Assembly: GCF_965363235.1 (NCBI RefSeq)
Contig: NC_134843.1
Span: forward strand, 2,728,001 to 2,792,000
Reading direction: 5' to 3'
DNA: 64,000 nucleotides
Source: Mytilus galloprovincialis
Lineage: Eukaryota > Mollusca > Bivalvia > Mytilida > Mytilidae
Part shown: positions 42,980 through 55,395 of the stretch, piece by piece
Position numbering within the stretch: position 1 is the first letter of the stretch
Layout of the letters: each line of letters opens with the position of its first letter
Made by a program: the position numbers and the translations under genes
The notes under the pieces: generated by a model
Told to the model about the DNA's origin: nothing
The model's database searches: none
What the model saw: the letters and a program-made list of their open reading frames with translations, nothing else

Positions 42980-43127
42980 TTAGGAAAATTATTATTTCAA
43001 TTTTAATTTAAATGTCTTAGGAAAATTATTATTTCAATTTTAATTTAAATGTCTTAGGAAAATTATTATTTCAATTTTAATTTAAATGTCTTAGGAAAAT
43101 TATTTCATTATAAATCTGAAATTTTAA
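42980..43127. repeat. 37-bp tandem repeat, three exact copies plus a partial
   Basis: Units start TTAGGAAAATTATTATTTCA at 42980, 43017, 43054 and 43091 (the last partial). The copies are almost identical, so the array is recent. Confidence 0.9.
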
Positions 43128-44560
43128 TTTAAATGACATCTTTTTTTTTTAAACGAAGAACCAAAAAAAAATGCATTAACTTTAAAACCCATTATCTTTT
43201 GATTTTGCCATTTGATTAGGGACTTCTTGTTTTAACTTTTCCTCAGCGTTCAGTATTTTTGTGATTTTACTTTTTTTTTCTTTTTTTTTTACACCAAAAA
43301 AGCACTGATACCCCTAAGACAATGTTAAAAAACAACTTTCAATCGTTGGATCAAATAACAGTATGTAGTGGTGAAAATACAGAGAAATTAATCATAACCA
43401 GGATAAACCTCATCTGAAGTTATTGCAACTATCATCATCTCTGTATAGATAACTTTTAATATTAAATTAACACTCCAAATAAAATAAGGCATTATACCCT
43501 GGGTTAATCTCCAACTTCTATAGTTTGCTTCTTATGTTGCTGCACATTAATAGATGCATAAAATATCTATCAAAAATATGGACAAATCTATCATTGCATC
43601 CATGAAGAAAAATTAGATGTGTTTTGAGTACAGGTACTTGGCTATCATGGAACAAATTATCATTTGGCTACTGTTGTAATAAATAACAGGAAAACTTTCA
43701 CAATTAAAAATTGCTCATCATGATCCTTTAGAAATAATAGAAGTTTTAATGGTGAATATTTATAACAAATATTAAAGGAGACTTTTTCATATAAAAATAA
43801 CTAATTCAGAAATTAAAGTATTTTTAATTTGGGGTGTACCACACATTGTACGGACTCAACTTCCCTAATGTAAAATAATATACACAAACGACTTCTCTGA
43901 GCATGGTCCCTGTGTCTTACTTTACAAATGTACAGCTCAATTGGATCTTATAGTTAAGTTCTTTCAAATTTGTAAATTCATTTCATATGAGTTACCTCCC
44001 CTTCACTCAGTGATTTTTTTTTTTTTTTTTTATCATCATGGAGGGGCATAAGGATTTTTTACAGACTTCAAGGTTATTTATTTTTGAAGCCAAAGGGATT
44101 TCAGTATAAGGACTTTATTTTTCATGGGAGTTTGATTCACCCTTATCAGAACTCTGGAATTAATGAGTAATTTTTCTGACTCAGTGAAAGCTTTATTTTT
44201 TTACACAAATTTTGGTAGCACCCCTTGCTAAAGCCCCTCATAGTGCAAGATACCAGTGTTTTCATGGAGTAAGACTGAGTCATCATTATCTTAACCAGAC
44301 TCCCATGATTGTTAAAATAACCAATATTTTCTGTGAAAAAAAGGTTTATCAATTTAATAAATTTTGGAGCATATTTTTTTCAAGTTAAATTGAAGTTAAA
44401 ATTTTGTCAAACATGAAGATACATTTATTTCTATTCCGTTATATTTGGGGTTTTCCCTTATCTATTTCTATCTTTAGTAACTGTGGTTTGTAGAACAAGT
44501 TGTAAAACAAGTTTGAAGAACTGGTTGGATAGTATCTATATATAAGTCTTTAGTGAGTAC
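43128..44560. other. Spacer
   Basis: AT-rich DNA with poly-T runs (near 43270 and 44017-44034). No gene. Confidence 0.3.
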
Positions 44561-44700
44561 TGCACGAGCATTTCATAGGCGGGAATACGGGTGGGGTATA
44601 TAAGTCCGATACTTGGATAATTTGTATCGAGGTTCTCACAGTAACTTCAAAGTAACAACACGTTCTGCATAGTATATTATTTTATTTATTTATAATGATT
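44561..44700 (+). promoter_or_regulatory. TATA-containing promoter-like segment
   Basis: A locally GC-rich stretch (GGCGGGAATACGGGTGGGG) leads into TATATAAG at 44597. An initiator-like CTCACAGTAA follows about 40 bp later. No reading frame follows at once. It could be a solo LTR or another element promoter, as no host gene is visible downstream. Confidence 0.25.
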
Positions 44701-45104
44701 TAGTTTGGAATATCTAGATGTATATTTGCTGGGATATATTTGTAATGTCTTATTATCATAATTAAATGTTGTATCGCACAGAAAATAAGAAGTTACTGCG
44801 AGCAAACTGCGAGCAAACCAAACCTACATTTTGACTTGCCTCTTATTTCGCCATGTAGATGGATTAGAAATGTTTTAAATTCGGACGAATTTATGAGGGA
44901 GAATTTAATTCAAAATAACAAAGAATAATAATTTTTAAAAACTATATTTGAAAATTATGTGCCATCTTTATCTTGTCACATTTAAATTTTAAAATTGAAG
45001 AAATAATGAATGAAAAAAACACCCTTAACTTTATAAATTTGTAAATTTGTTAACATATCAATTACTTACCCACTTCTGTCCTGTCCTGGTAGTAAAAAAC
45101 CCAT
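44701..45104. other. Spacer
   Basis: AT-rich. A short exact direct repeat (CTGCGAGCAAA twice near 44797-44818) is the only feature. Confidence 0.3.
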
Positions 45105-45345
45105 CCTAGGAGTACTTCTGTCCTGGGTCACCCGAGTTCATCCCCTGGTTTTTGATTGGGTTGGTGTTGTACATTTTTTAGTTTGTGTATTGTTTTGTAG
45201 ACTTTTGTCTGTCATTTCTTTTGGTTCCAACTTCCTGGATCACCTTAGTTTATCCTTGGTTTTTGATTGGGTTGGTGTTGTACATTTTTAAGTTGTGTAT
45301 TGTTTTGTATACTTTGTCTGTCCTTTCTATTGTTATGGGGTAGTC
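45105..45345 (+). repeat. Tandem duplication of about 117 bp
   Basis: Two units share TGGTTTTTGATTGGGTTGGT, GTTGTACATTTTT and TGTGTATTGTTTTGTA, with TGTCTGTC near the end. Similar phrases occur in bivalve interspersed repeats. Confidence 0.7.
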
Positions 45346-45566
45346 CATACTTATAAAGGTATTTAACTTATTTTCGTCTGTGTGTTTTATCCCAATGCAG
45401 CATCAATACCACATACTATTTCTTTGTGACAAACTTACAAACATAGGACCAAAAAAATTTTAAAATACGGTATACCTATATTCTCTGTATAAACTCTGTA
45501 ATGGAAACAGATAATTAAGATTAGTGATGTGTTTGAGAAAATTATAGTCAATTCGATCGAAGCAGA

Positions 45567-46055
45567 TCTCTAATAAGCCATATTCAAGGTTTATGACTGA
45601 ATCTGCTTCTGGCCCCCATCTGTAACAAAAACAAAATTTATAAATTAGTAGTGTTGGGGAATGTTGGCGTCACTTCTATCAAACAGGCCCTTTAACAATC
45701 TCAGAGTAGAATGATCTTGTTACTATTGTATAGCGTTGCGAGAACTATGCGCTACCCTCCCTAGTCTGCTACAACGGAGTCTATCCAAGGTCTTTGACTG
45801 AAACATCCTCCCAGCTGCATCTGTAACAAAAATAAAATTCATTAATTAGTAGTGTTGGAGAACGTTGGCGTCACTTCTATCAAACAGGCCCTTTAACAAT
45901 CTCAGAGTAGAATGATCTTGTTACTATTGTATAGCGTTGCGAGAACTATGCGCTACCCTCCCTAGTCTGCTACAACGGAGTCTATCCAAGGTCTATGACT
46001 GAAACATCCTCCCAGCTGCATCTGTAACAAAGAGATATTTGTAAATTAAATGTCT
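45567..46055 (-). repeat. 201-bp tandem duplication with splice-acceptor-like junctions
   Basis: Copies start at 45620 and 45821 and are nearly identical over 201 bp. A third, diverged start occurs at 46022. On the minus strand each junction reads TTTTTGTTACAG or a near form followed by ATG, like a repeated acceptor and exon start. A frame AAGRMFQSKTLDRLRCSRLG is open across the better copies but has no known family. Confidence 0.6.
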
Positions 46056-46121
46056 GTGGTTAACCTGAAAATGAAATAGAAATACATATAAAACATTACA
46101 CATAAAAACATATAAAATAAA

Positions 46122-46538
46122 ATGGATCAACCAACCTTATTTCAATTCTTTGAAGTCACTTTACCCCCTGAAATGAAATATAAATATTTATTTTACCTCA
46201 GTTATCATTTTCCATATAAACTAAGTACACAATATGTTGACTTACAAGCTTTGAACTATTGGACCAGTCAATCGTTTCCAACTATTGGACCTCGTCAAAA
46301 CTATTTGACTGCAACCTTCATCATATTTCGCGGGATTTCCAATGCAGCAATAATGAAGGATTTTGAAAATACCAGGGGGATTAATTTTTACCTATTGTAT
46401 CTAGGGTTGACATCAGTGCAAGACGTAGTCTTAGCATTTCAGAATATTTATGAAGTTAATGTTAGGGTTTCTGCTTTATATATTGCGATAGTTAAGTTAT
46501 CACAGCCATTTGTTGTCTGTTGTCTTTTTTTGATATAA
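46122..46538 (+). CDS. Unrecognised 138-codon open frame
   Basis: Longer than most chance frames in such AT-rich DNA, with a methionine start and a hydrophobic end. I recognise no domain. Just downstream (46573-46650) TTATTGTCCCCT and AGGGACAATAA form an inverted pair around CAACAATTGCC, resembling a bivalve MITE end. The frame may therefore be part of an element and need not be a gene. Codon bias gives no help at this length. Confidence 0.15.
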   Translation: MDQPTLFQFFEVTLPPEMKYKYLFYLSYHFPYKLSTQYVDLQALNYWTSQSFPTIGPRQNYLTATFIIFRGISNAAIMKDFENTRGINFYLLYLGLTSVQDVVLAFQNIYEVNVRVSALYIAIVKLSQPFVVCCLFLI

Positions 46539-46572
46539 TAAAATATTTACGGACTGGATATTAGTGGAAAAG

Positions 46573-46650
46573 GTTATTGTCCCCTCGGATACAACAATTG
46601 CCTTTGGCTACGTCTCAGTACAACAGTTGCACCATTAGGGACAATAAACT
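46573..46650. repeat. Short inverted-repeat element
   Basis: GTTATTGTCCCCT at the left and AGGGACAATAAAC at the right, with AACAATTGCC and GTACAACAGTTGCACC inside. Probably a MITE remnant. Confidence 0.4.
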
Positions 46651-48296
46651 TACTATATTCCATTCATACACAGTCAATAAGTATACAATATGCATTACGC
46701 ATAAACATAAACATATAAATGAAAAAAAGATTATTATATATTTTTTTTTAGTTCTTTTAAGTAACTTTAAACCGTTATAGAAATTTGAATTATTTTTTTT
46801 CAAAGTTTTTTTTACCCCACTTTACCATAAAATTTGCAGGGAATAAGACTGCTGTCGTATAACAATAGAAAATTAGTCAAAAATGGAAGCATAAAAATTT
46901 TAGTTTTACCTGTGAAAGAATATTTTATGGGGACGAAATTAGTAAGGGATGCTGTTTTTGTGGTTGACATATTTCTTATTTTTATATTAAATTTTGACAT
47001 TTCTTTCCTTTAAAGATCTGACCATGCTGTATGTATATGTGAACCATCCACTACTTTTGGTCAAATTAAATGTTGCATGCAATACAGACCAAAATGAGGT
47101 TCAATTTTTGACTTGGAAAACAATAATATATCACCTATGTTTTTTAGCTCAATCTTACAAAATTTACCCAGGTGGCTGCTTAAATCAAATGAATATCACT
47201 TCATTATTTCATTTTAGTTAATGTTTAAAAAAATCCTGTTACCCTTTAAGGGATAAAAATTTTAAATGGTTTTTTTTCAAACTTAAAAAAAGAGTGGAAG
47301 CTGCCTAAAATACACAATATAATTAAATGTTTTTTATAACCATTTCAACCTCAGAGAAACAGATAGTCTTTCCTCAGGATGTCATAATAGCTTAGCTTTA
47401 CAAATTTGTTCGTTATTTTTTTGTAGAGGAACAGTGACAACCTCTCTGTCCAAAAAAGTTTACTCTAGTGCTAAACTCTCAGCCTTGCTATCAAAAGTAA
47501 AAAATATAAATTAATGGGATATTGAAATCAAATCTTCTCAACACTTGGAATAGATAAGATGGGTTTTGATCAAACTCATTTAAACTCTGCAGACACTAAG
47601 AATACAGTCAAAGTCAAACAGATGTCTGGCAGTTATAATGCACTGAACATTTATATGAAACTAAGGAACATAAGTTTCTATGTGAGACCTCATCTAAGAG
47701 ATCAAAGCACTTAAAACTACCAACAATGATAGAGTGCTTTCCACGTCCTCAAACACGGTCGCATATAGTGCATTTAACTCTTAAGTACCGGTACTTATTT
47801 GTCAGAAGTCTTTGTGCATCAGTCAAAGTGCTGGTGAAATAGTTTCTGCAGAGTAGAAATAAGTAAAATCTTTTAAATAAAAATTCTTTTTCAAAAAACT
47901 TGTATATTAACGTTATTAAATGATATTTGCATTATGAAGTAGGATCCACTTTTGACATGTTAGTGTGATGTTGTGAGTCTCCATGCTGTGGTGTTTTGTT
48001 AGAATGGCATCCTACATCATTGCCTTATTTTTGTGGAAAATGGAAAAAAAAATGTGTTGATGTAAGCATGGCAAAGGGTTATGTTATATAACCAATTTCT
48101 GTAGTTCTTTATCTTCAGTTATCAATTATGAATATAAAAGACATTACCAATAGGAACAATTGAGAGAAGAAATTCAGTTTCTTTTAAAAATGAAATTTAA
48201 CACATAAGAAAAAGCTATCAAAGTTACCTCCCATTAATAACAGGTGATTTTCATCAAAACAACTTTCATTCACTGTAAAAATTTGAATAAATTAAA
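46651..48296. other. Long AT-rich spacer
   Basis: No gene. The short open frames here show no domain or composition of interest. Confidence 0.3.
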
Positions 48297-48475
48297 GAAC
48301 AAGAACAATTGAAAAATTAACCATGTTACAGGCCAATGATAAAGTATTTTATAAAGAACCAGGGCAATGGAAAAATTAAGAATGTTAAAGGCCAATGATA
48401 AAGTATTTTATAAAGAACCAGGGCAATTGAAAAATTAACAATGTTAAAGGCCAATGATAAAAGTATTTAAAAAAT
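48297..48475. repeat. 59-bp tandem repeat, three copies
   Basis: Units start at 48297, 48356 and 48415 with GAACAAGAACAATTG or GAACCAGGGCAAT. They share GAAAAATTAA, GGCCAATGATAAAGTATTTT. Confidence 0.85.
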
Positions 48476-50244
48476 AACAGGATTTAAATTTTTCTCTCTG
48501 TGTCATTTCATAGATTTTCAAGATGTTTAGTTGCATCTGGTAGTTTTGTTTAAAAGAACATAAAATAGCAAATCTAAACTTTGAAGCTGTTCAAAAAATT
48601 AATTCTGCTTGAAATTATGTAGTTTGATTTAGGCATTGCACAAGTTTTCATATCAACAGGTCTAAAATTTGAGCATTCTTCAATTCATTTCTAAGATTGG
48701 GCTTTGAGATATAAAAAAATACTTTTGTTGGGTTGCTGCTTCATTGATGTATACCTGCATCCCTCTTTTCCTGATGAGGATTTAAGAAAAAAATTATAGT
48801 GTCCTGATGCATAATTTTTAACCAACAAAAAAATACTCACCATGTATAATTATAGACAAGGTTCTTACCCCACTCTTTGGTACCTACAAAGATGGATATA
48901 TCTTACAGTACACATTGCTTCCTCTTCAAGGTCATTGCTCAATTTCGGGGTTCTTGAAAATATTGGTTTTGTATATAATATTTGAAAGGGTGGAAACTTA
49001 TATTATTTCTGGTTCTTTCAAAACTTTCAATCTAAGACAGTCATCATGGTCATATGTATTTTTTGATGCATCTCCTTTAATCATTGCTATTTTTCACTTA
49101 AATTTAATAAGGTAAATTTAGAAATTATTGCAATGATCTTATTTTATAGATTTTTCTCAATATCACAAAAAATAAAATTGAATTTTAGTCTAAAATTACA
49201 AATTTGCAATAATAAATGCACGCAACAATTTCTGAATTTACAGTACATGTATATTTATCTCAAAAAGATATTAATATTGTCCTGTAAAAATAACTGATCA
49301 AAATTTTTTTTGCATGCAAGTATCATTAACTTTGATTATGGTTATTGTTGCATGACCTATGGCTTTTTATAAACAGAAATTGTCTCAATAGCAATCATAC
49401 CACATAACCTTATTAATACCAGTACATATGTATTGTTTATACTGTCAAACCTAGTCAATTGTTTTTTTTCTTTCTGTTCAGATTTGTTAGTTTCTAGGTC
49501 TAACCTCTGTAAATATAGACAATACAATTTCCAAAAGAAACTCATCTTAAGGATTAAAAAAAACAAAATGTCACCCTTTTTTACTCTTCAAGCGAGACAA
49601 AAATCATATCCTGGAATCGTAAGTTCATATGCACTATTATTCTTTACAAAGTTCAAATCATAGGGCTGTGCTACATAATTTCAACCTGTTTATTCCCTTC
49701 AAAGCCTTTTCAATAAGCAAGGTAATTAATATTGTACTTTAAAAAAAAATCATTTCAATGTTGAAAAATGAAGAGGGGCAATGTAATATTCAACCAATAG
49801 ATACCTTATAGATGAACGCAACTGGTTGATTCTTTTATATTGTTGTATATACTTTACAGCCTAGGTTTTCTGTAGGTCTTCTTTCAGTTTCTGTGGTTTA
49901 ACAATTCATCAAAATGAGAATGTTGTGGATAGTCTTGTAAATTCTCTGAAATAAAAAATTCAATTTACTTTTCCAAAAATATATACATGTAGGCCTTTTT
50001 CAGCTGCACTGGTTTTTCTGTGATCAATTTGCTGTAATATTTTCAAAAACATACACAAAAACATTATGATTGGTTTAAAAAAAATCTTAAAAATGGAAAT
50101 TAATCAATGATATAATGTGTTTTTTTTTTTTTTGGTGTACAACCAATGAGATTACCCATAGTCCTTAGATTTTGAAAAGGAAAATTACATTTGTTGCGTT
50201 AACACAGTCAACTTTGCCAAATGATTATGATGAACTAATACAGG
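48476..50244. other. Spacer with a small family B fragment
   Basis: No gene. A family B 3' fragment (GCAATCATACCACATAACCT) lies near 49390. Otherwise AT-rich DNA. Confidence 0.35.
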
Positions 50245-50340
50245 TACCTATAGTTGTTAATTTGTGTGTCATTTTTGTCTCTTGTCTTGTGTTGTCTTAC
50301 TTACAATCATACCACATCTTCCTTCTTTTTTTTTATAAAA
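50245..50340 (+). repeat. Interspersed repeat family B, 3' fragment
   Basis: TATAGTTGTTAATTTGTGTG, then TTGTCTCTTGTC and ACAATCATACCACATCTTCC, ending in T-rich DNA. Confidence 0.65.
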
Positions 50341-50813
50341 CCAAAGGAAATAACATATAATATGCTTACCAAAATAGATACCATGGTCCCAATTTATTAT
50401 ATTAGTAAACTCAAGGAGATGATATGTTTATAACCTCCTTGTTTAATTAAATGTTTTTTACTGACCTTTGTGCATTTTAAATAGCTACAGAAAGTACAAT
50501 TTCTTTGCAAAAATATCGATTTTAGTTGAAATGATAGGAATTTTTTTAGTGGGAACTCACTTTTGTCCTGACTGTATATTCTATGAGTCTAGCATTGTTG
50601 AAAATCTATATAATGGCTATAGTGTCTGGTTTTCCTATCTAATACCAATTTAGATGACTATAAGTTCCTAGAATCCAAGAACTGAAAAGAAACATTTAAT
50701 ATTAAAACAAGTCAAAAATATTATACTTCTCAAATAAATAAACCAACATGAAGAAATGGTCTTATTATGTATGAAAAATTTGTGAAATCTTCATTCCTTA
50801 AAAGTAATTTTTT

Positions 50814-50857
50814 ATATTTCCTATTTTGCAATTTCCAATTTGCAAAATAGGAAATAT
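50814..50857. repeat. Perfect 18-bp hairpin
   Basis: ATATTTCCTATTTTGCAA (50814-50831) pairs exactly with TTGCAAAATAGGAAATAT (50840-50857) around an 8-base loop. There is no further pairing outside. It may be a MITE remnant. Confidence 0.7.
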
Positions 50858-51399
50858 GACAATTTTCTGGAACTAAAAGTTTGAAATCCATAACAGAATA
50901 CATCAAAGTAAATAATTATTACTACATTAAATACCTTAAACTTGTCATGAAACTTTGAAACTTTTTCATGTCTTCAAAAATTTTCAGGAAATAATGCAAG
51001 TCTTTGTCCTTGAAGTAAAGATCAAACTACTTTGAATTCAAATCCTAACCTGTAAGTCACATGATCATACCTACAGGTAAAAATCTTTTCACTTGAAATT
51101 TACTCACTTCATGCTTGAGTAACTGGCTAGGTAGAAAATTATAAGAAATGAAACCTGACACAAAGGTGTTTCAACAAAATATGTAACAGAATTTTGTTCA
51201 GATCATAAAGATCAATAAAGCATTCCCCTAAAGGGAAAATGAACAATAAAACCTAACAACATATATGAGGCTCTAATAACCTGCACAATTTTTGAAAATG
51301 TTGCATGATATTGTCTAAAGCATGTAAATGAATACATATCTAAACACTGATATTTGGGTTAACTCAGTTAAAAAAACGTTTTTACAATATGAACAAAGT
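50858..51399. other. Spacer
   Basis: AT-rich; nothing recognisable. Confidence 0.3.
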
Positions 51400-51595
51400 T
51401 AATTTTGCACCCTTTGGTCCCTTATGTTGACCCATAGTAAAATGTGGCTAAAAAAATACAGTTAAAAGTCAGCATGTAAAGAATACTTCAACAATGCAAT
51501 TTTTGATGACACTTTAGACCCCAATGTGGACCAATTTTAAAACAGGGTCCAAAATCTGAATACAAAAGTAGATTCAGCATATTTTGAAAAGTTTG
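51400..51595 (+). repeat. Family D fragment
   Basis: CCCCAATGTGGACCAATTTT and AAAAGTAGATTCAGCATATT match the internal units of the repeat at 35845-36765. Confidence 0.6.
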
Positions 51596-51740
51596 ATTGA
51601 TTGATTTTTGGTGTTTAACACCCCTTTTAAGCACCACATTTAGGCTATTTCGTGGCTGCCCTTTTTTATTGGTGGAGGAAGCTGGAGTGCCAAGAACACC
51701 AATAACTTTAAATGATTTAGGCCATGTTGACTCATGAGTA
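51596..51740 (+). repeat. Molluscan interspersed repeat fragment
   Basis: TTTTTGGTGTTTAACACC, AGGCTATTTCGTGGCTGCCC and TATTGGTGGAGGAAGCTGGA match a widespread molluscan repeat that I recognise. It has no coding role. Confidence 0.55.
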
Positions 51741-52019
51741 TAAGTTTAAATCTATTTTAGTTTAAATATTTTGTAAAAAAAATCATAAAAGTGCAATAAC
51801 TTCAATCAGATGTCTATCAACTATTTCGGTACTGTTGACTTTAATATTTGTAGATCTTGTAGAGGAAAGTTGTTTGTATAGGATGTCAGACAACAAGAGA
51901 CTCTATAGGATGACAAAAGCTCATTGTTGTTTACTGAAAATTCACAAATTAATATCAAGATCAGAATTATGTCTCCACATACAAAATTTTACCATTCTTA
52001 GTGATACAGAAGAATAGTT

Positions 52020-52945
52020 ATAGTCCATTCAATCTAGCATAAATTTGACCCTAACCTTGAAGTAATTGTAACAGAAAATTTTTGAGTTTTAATCTTCAGC
52101 ACTTTACCCCAAATATACACAGACAAAAGTCCCATAATTTCTAACTTGAGAAAAACTAGAAAATAATGATTTTAAAATTCCTATGGAGATTTGCATTGAT
52201 ATGTGAGATAACTCTGCAAAAAGGTACAAATATCAATAAAAATTGATACACAATTATAACTTAGCCGCTTCTATTCAACAGAGTGTATTGATTCTTGATA
52301 TTTCAGCTGTCTTTAGAGTATAATAAACAACTCTAAAAATGTTTTCATATCTTTTATCAAACTACAACCTAGATTTCATATTTCATTTATAGTTGACCAT
52401 GTATTAGATTTTCAGCAAGTCAAGGTAAAGAATCTCAAATTGACTTAAACTAATTCAGGATATATTCTTCTTTTTGTGGTTTAAAGTTTTAAACAAGGTT
52501 TGATGCTGAACAAATATAATTAACATATATAAACACTACCAAATGTTCACATTATTTTTTTCAAAATGGTCACAAAGCCATAAATTTGCAATTTCTTTAA
52601 TGAAAAATGTGCAAAAAAAAATAAAAATACCCATCACACTTCGGTTTTGTTTATTTCATGAGCAGAAGATTATATAATGCAGTCAAATTTGAACTTATAA
52701 CCCCATCAAAGTATCATATTTTACATGAATTTAAAGAAAATCAACCAAAAACTGACAAAAAAAGACTCATTTTTGTGGAGTTATCTCCCTTTTCAATGTT
52801 ATTTCCCTAAGAAATTAAAAATGCAAATTTGAGTTTTCATCTTGTTAGATTTTATGGTACTTTTTTTCTGTGTTTATTTGGAGCTTAATAATATGTATTA
52901 GAACTAAAACATTTTCTGTTGCAATTAGTTTGACTGGACTTATTA
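52020..52945. mobile_element. 0.9-kb element with long inverted termini, copy 2
   Basis: It matches 22185-23110 through most of its length. Shared phrases include AAATTTGACCCTAACCTTGA, GAGTGTATTGATTCTTGATA and CAAAATGGTCACAAA. Its arms are also inverted copies of each other. Non-coding. Confidence 0.7.
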
Positions 52946-53214
52946 TACACCAAACATGAATCAGAAAACATTTTACTATCACAGGGGTCATAGGACAATT
53001 TCAAAGTCAGAGTAACCTTACTTTGGTAAATGATACACCCTAATCCCATGTTGTAACAGTATAACAAAATTGGTCTACCTAAGTTTTATGGTACACAAAT
53101 TATGATTGACCTGACTTTTGGATATGACACATCCTTGAAGCCCATGATGCAACTGCAAACCAAGTTTGGTTAACGTAAGTTGAATAGTATAAGAGTAACT
53201 TGACACAGACAGAT
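52946..53214. other. Spacer
   Basis: Repeat-like DNA with no gene; ends close to the next family B copy. Confidence 0.3.
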
Positions 53215-53415
53215 AGAGACACATATAACTATATTAGACCATTGGTTTTCCCGTTTGAATGGTTTTACACTAGTAATTTTGGGGCCCTTTATAGCTTTTT
53301 GTTCGGTGTGAGCCAAGGCTCTGTGTTGAAGGCCGTACATTGACCTATAATGGTTTACTTTTATAAATTTGTTATTTGGATGGAGAGTTGTCTCATTGGC
53401 ACCACATCTGCTGTT
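53215..53415 (+). repeat. Interspersed repeat family B, diverged copy
   Basis: ACCATTGGTTTTCCCGTTTG, GGCCCTTTATAGCTT, GTTGAAGGCCGTACATTGAC, and GAGAGTTGTCTCATTGGCA in order. Confidence 0.7.
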
Positions 53416-54479
53416 CATCTACAGTAAAGACATTATGTTCCATTATAAATCCACCAATTCTGCGACTGTTATGTGGGACCATAATCAGTTCTTTGAATAG
53501 TTATTTCCAATTTAGAAACAAAGTTGTTGTTGGTTGCTTGCAGAAAAAAATCCTGTCCATTGATTTGACTCAAATTCTCATATTAGATTTATATAACATA
53601 CAAAAACGTATATCCAAATACAACCAGTCTGAAATAAACAGTAAACAATGCAGGTACTCGAGAATAAATATCAGAATTCCATATATATTTTAGTCTAGAT
53701 GCCATCGTATTAACTATGGAGATGACCTCCAAAGACTACCGAAATTCACATATACGGGATAAACATAAGCATGATTAGAAAACGAATGGGATTTTTCAAT
53801 GTTTGTATGCTTTCATGTTTATGGTTAAAGGGTAAGTTAAATTTCGTTTTTACCTGTGTAAGAATGTTTTTGTTATTTTGTTGTTCCACTTTTCTTTCAA
53901 ATTGCTGACCACGACTCATTCCTGTATAATCAATCCTTAGCTATTGGATTAAATTGAAGGTCACATGAATAAATAGAATCAAATTTGGCAGCTATAAGCG
54001 AATTATTATTTCATTTTTTGACTTTTATCAATGATTTTAAACCAAACAAAATAATACTCTAATTTTTTATTATATATCTTGTAGCTAATACCCCTTTAAA
54101 AGCAATACCTCCTGAAGAATTCATCTGAAGATTTTGGTGCAAACAGGAAATAGGTAGATTTTCAATTTCCAAGCTTTTTTAATCCTTTCAGATTTTCTTT
54201 TATTTATTAAAATCTGCCCTGATGAAACCAGGGGCTAAATGACGGGAATGAATCACATGATCTTATTGTCAAGTAGGCTAAAAAGAGATTGAAGATAACA
54301 TGGAGAAATTATTACATAAGTTGAAAATAAATTTACAATGCAAATACCATGGCATAAACAAAAATCAGAACTGTATACCTACATCTTTTACACTTAAATA
54401 ACATTTTATGAGAGTCCTACCTAATGGACATATACAAATTCTTCAATGTTGACTAACTTGTTTAACATTTTTTTATGTT
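53416..54479. other. Spacer
   Basis: A 105-codon open frame (53376-53693) starts inside the family B repeat and shows no known domain, so I do not call it a gene. Otherwise AT-rich. Confidence 0.3.
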
Positions 54480-54615
54480 TGGACTTTTGTAGCCAAATAC
54501 AAGAAGGCCATACAGTTTCCATAGTTGCTTATATCAACACCAGTTGACCTCTGGTGGGTGGTTATCTCATTGGCAATACCAGGAAGTGCCACATCTCCTT
54601 TTTCATATTGAAGAT
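54480..54615 (+). repeat. Interspersed repeat family B, diverged fragment
   Basis: TTTTGTAGCCAAATACAAGA, then GTTGACCTCTGGTGGGTGG and TTATCTCATTGGCAATACCA. More diverged than other copies. Confidence 0.5.
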
Positions 54616-54639
54616 TGTATTATGCCGATTGTTTTGTAC

Positions 54640-55395
54640 ATCATAAAATATTTCCATAAACCAAATATAGTTGACCTATTACATATAGTATTAGAAAAAA
54701 AGACCAACACTCAAAAACTTAACTTTGGCCACTGAACCATGAAAATGAGGTCAAGGTCAGATGACACCTGCCAGCTATACATGCACCCCTTACAATAATT
54801 CAATACACCAAATATAGTTGACCTATTGCATACAGTTTAAGAAAAACAGACAAAAACACAAAAACTTAACTATGACCACTGAACCATGAAAATGAGGTCA
54901 AGGTCAGATGACACCTGCCAGTTTGACATGTACACCTTACATTCCTTACATACACCAAATATACTAGACCTATTGCTTATAGTATCTGAGATATGGACTT
55001 GACCATCAAAACTTAACCAAGTTTACTGATCCATGAAATGAGGTTGAGGTCAAGTGAAAACTGTCTGACTGGCATGAAGACCTTGCAAGGTACGCAAATA
55101 CCAAATATAGTTATCCTATTACTCATAATAAGAGATATTAACATTACAAAAAATCTTAACTCTTTTTCAAGTAATCACTGAACCATGAACATGAGGTCAA
55201 GGACAATGGTATTGAGACTGACAAAAACTTGGTAACATAAGGCATCTATAACAAAGTATGAAGCATCCAGGTCCTCCACCTTCTAAAATATAAAGCTTTT
55301 AAGAAGTAAGGTTAAGCCGCCACTACCCCCGTGGCTAGATCACTATCCCTATATTGAGCTTTCTCTGACAAAGGTGGCAGGCGCGACAAAAAATC
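54640..55395 (+). repeat. Interspersed repeat family A, copy 2
   Basis: Four tandem-like units with ACCATGAAAATGAGGTCAAG or near forms. It ends with CTAGATCACTATCCC, GAGCTTTCTCTGACAAAGGT and GCGCGACAAAAAATC, the same order as 11640-12280. Confidence 0.8.
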
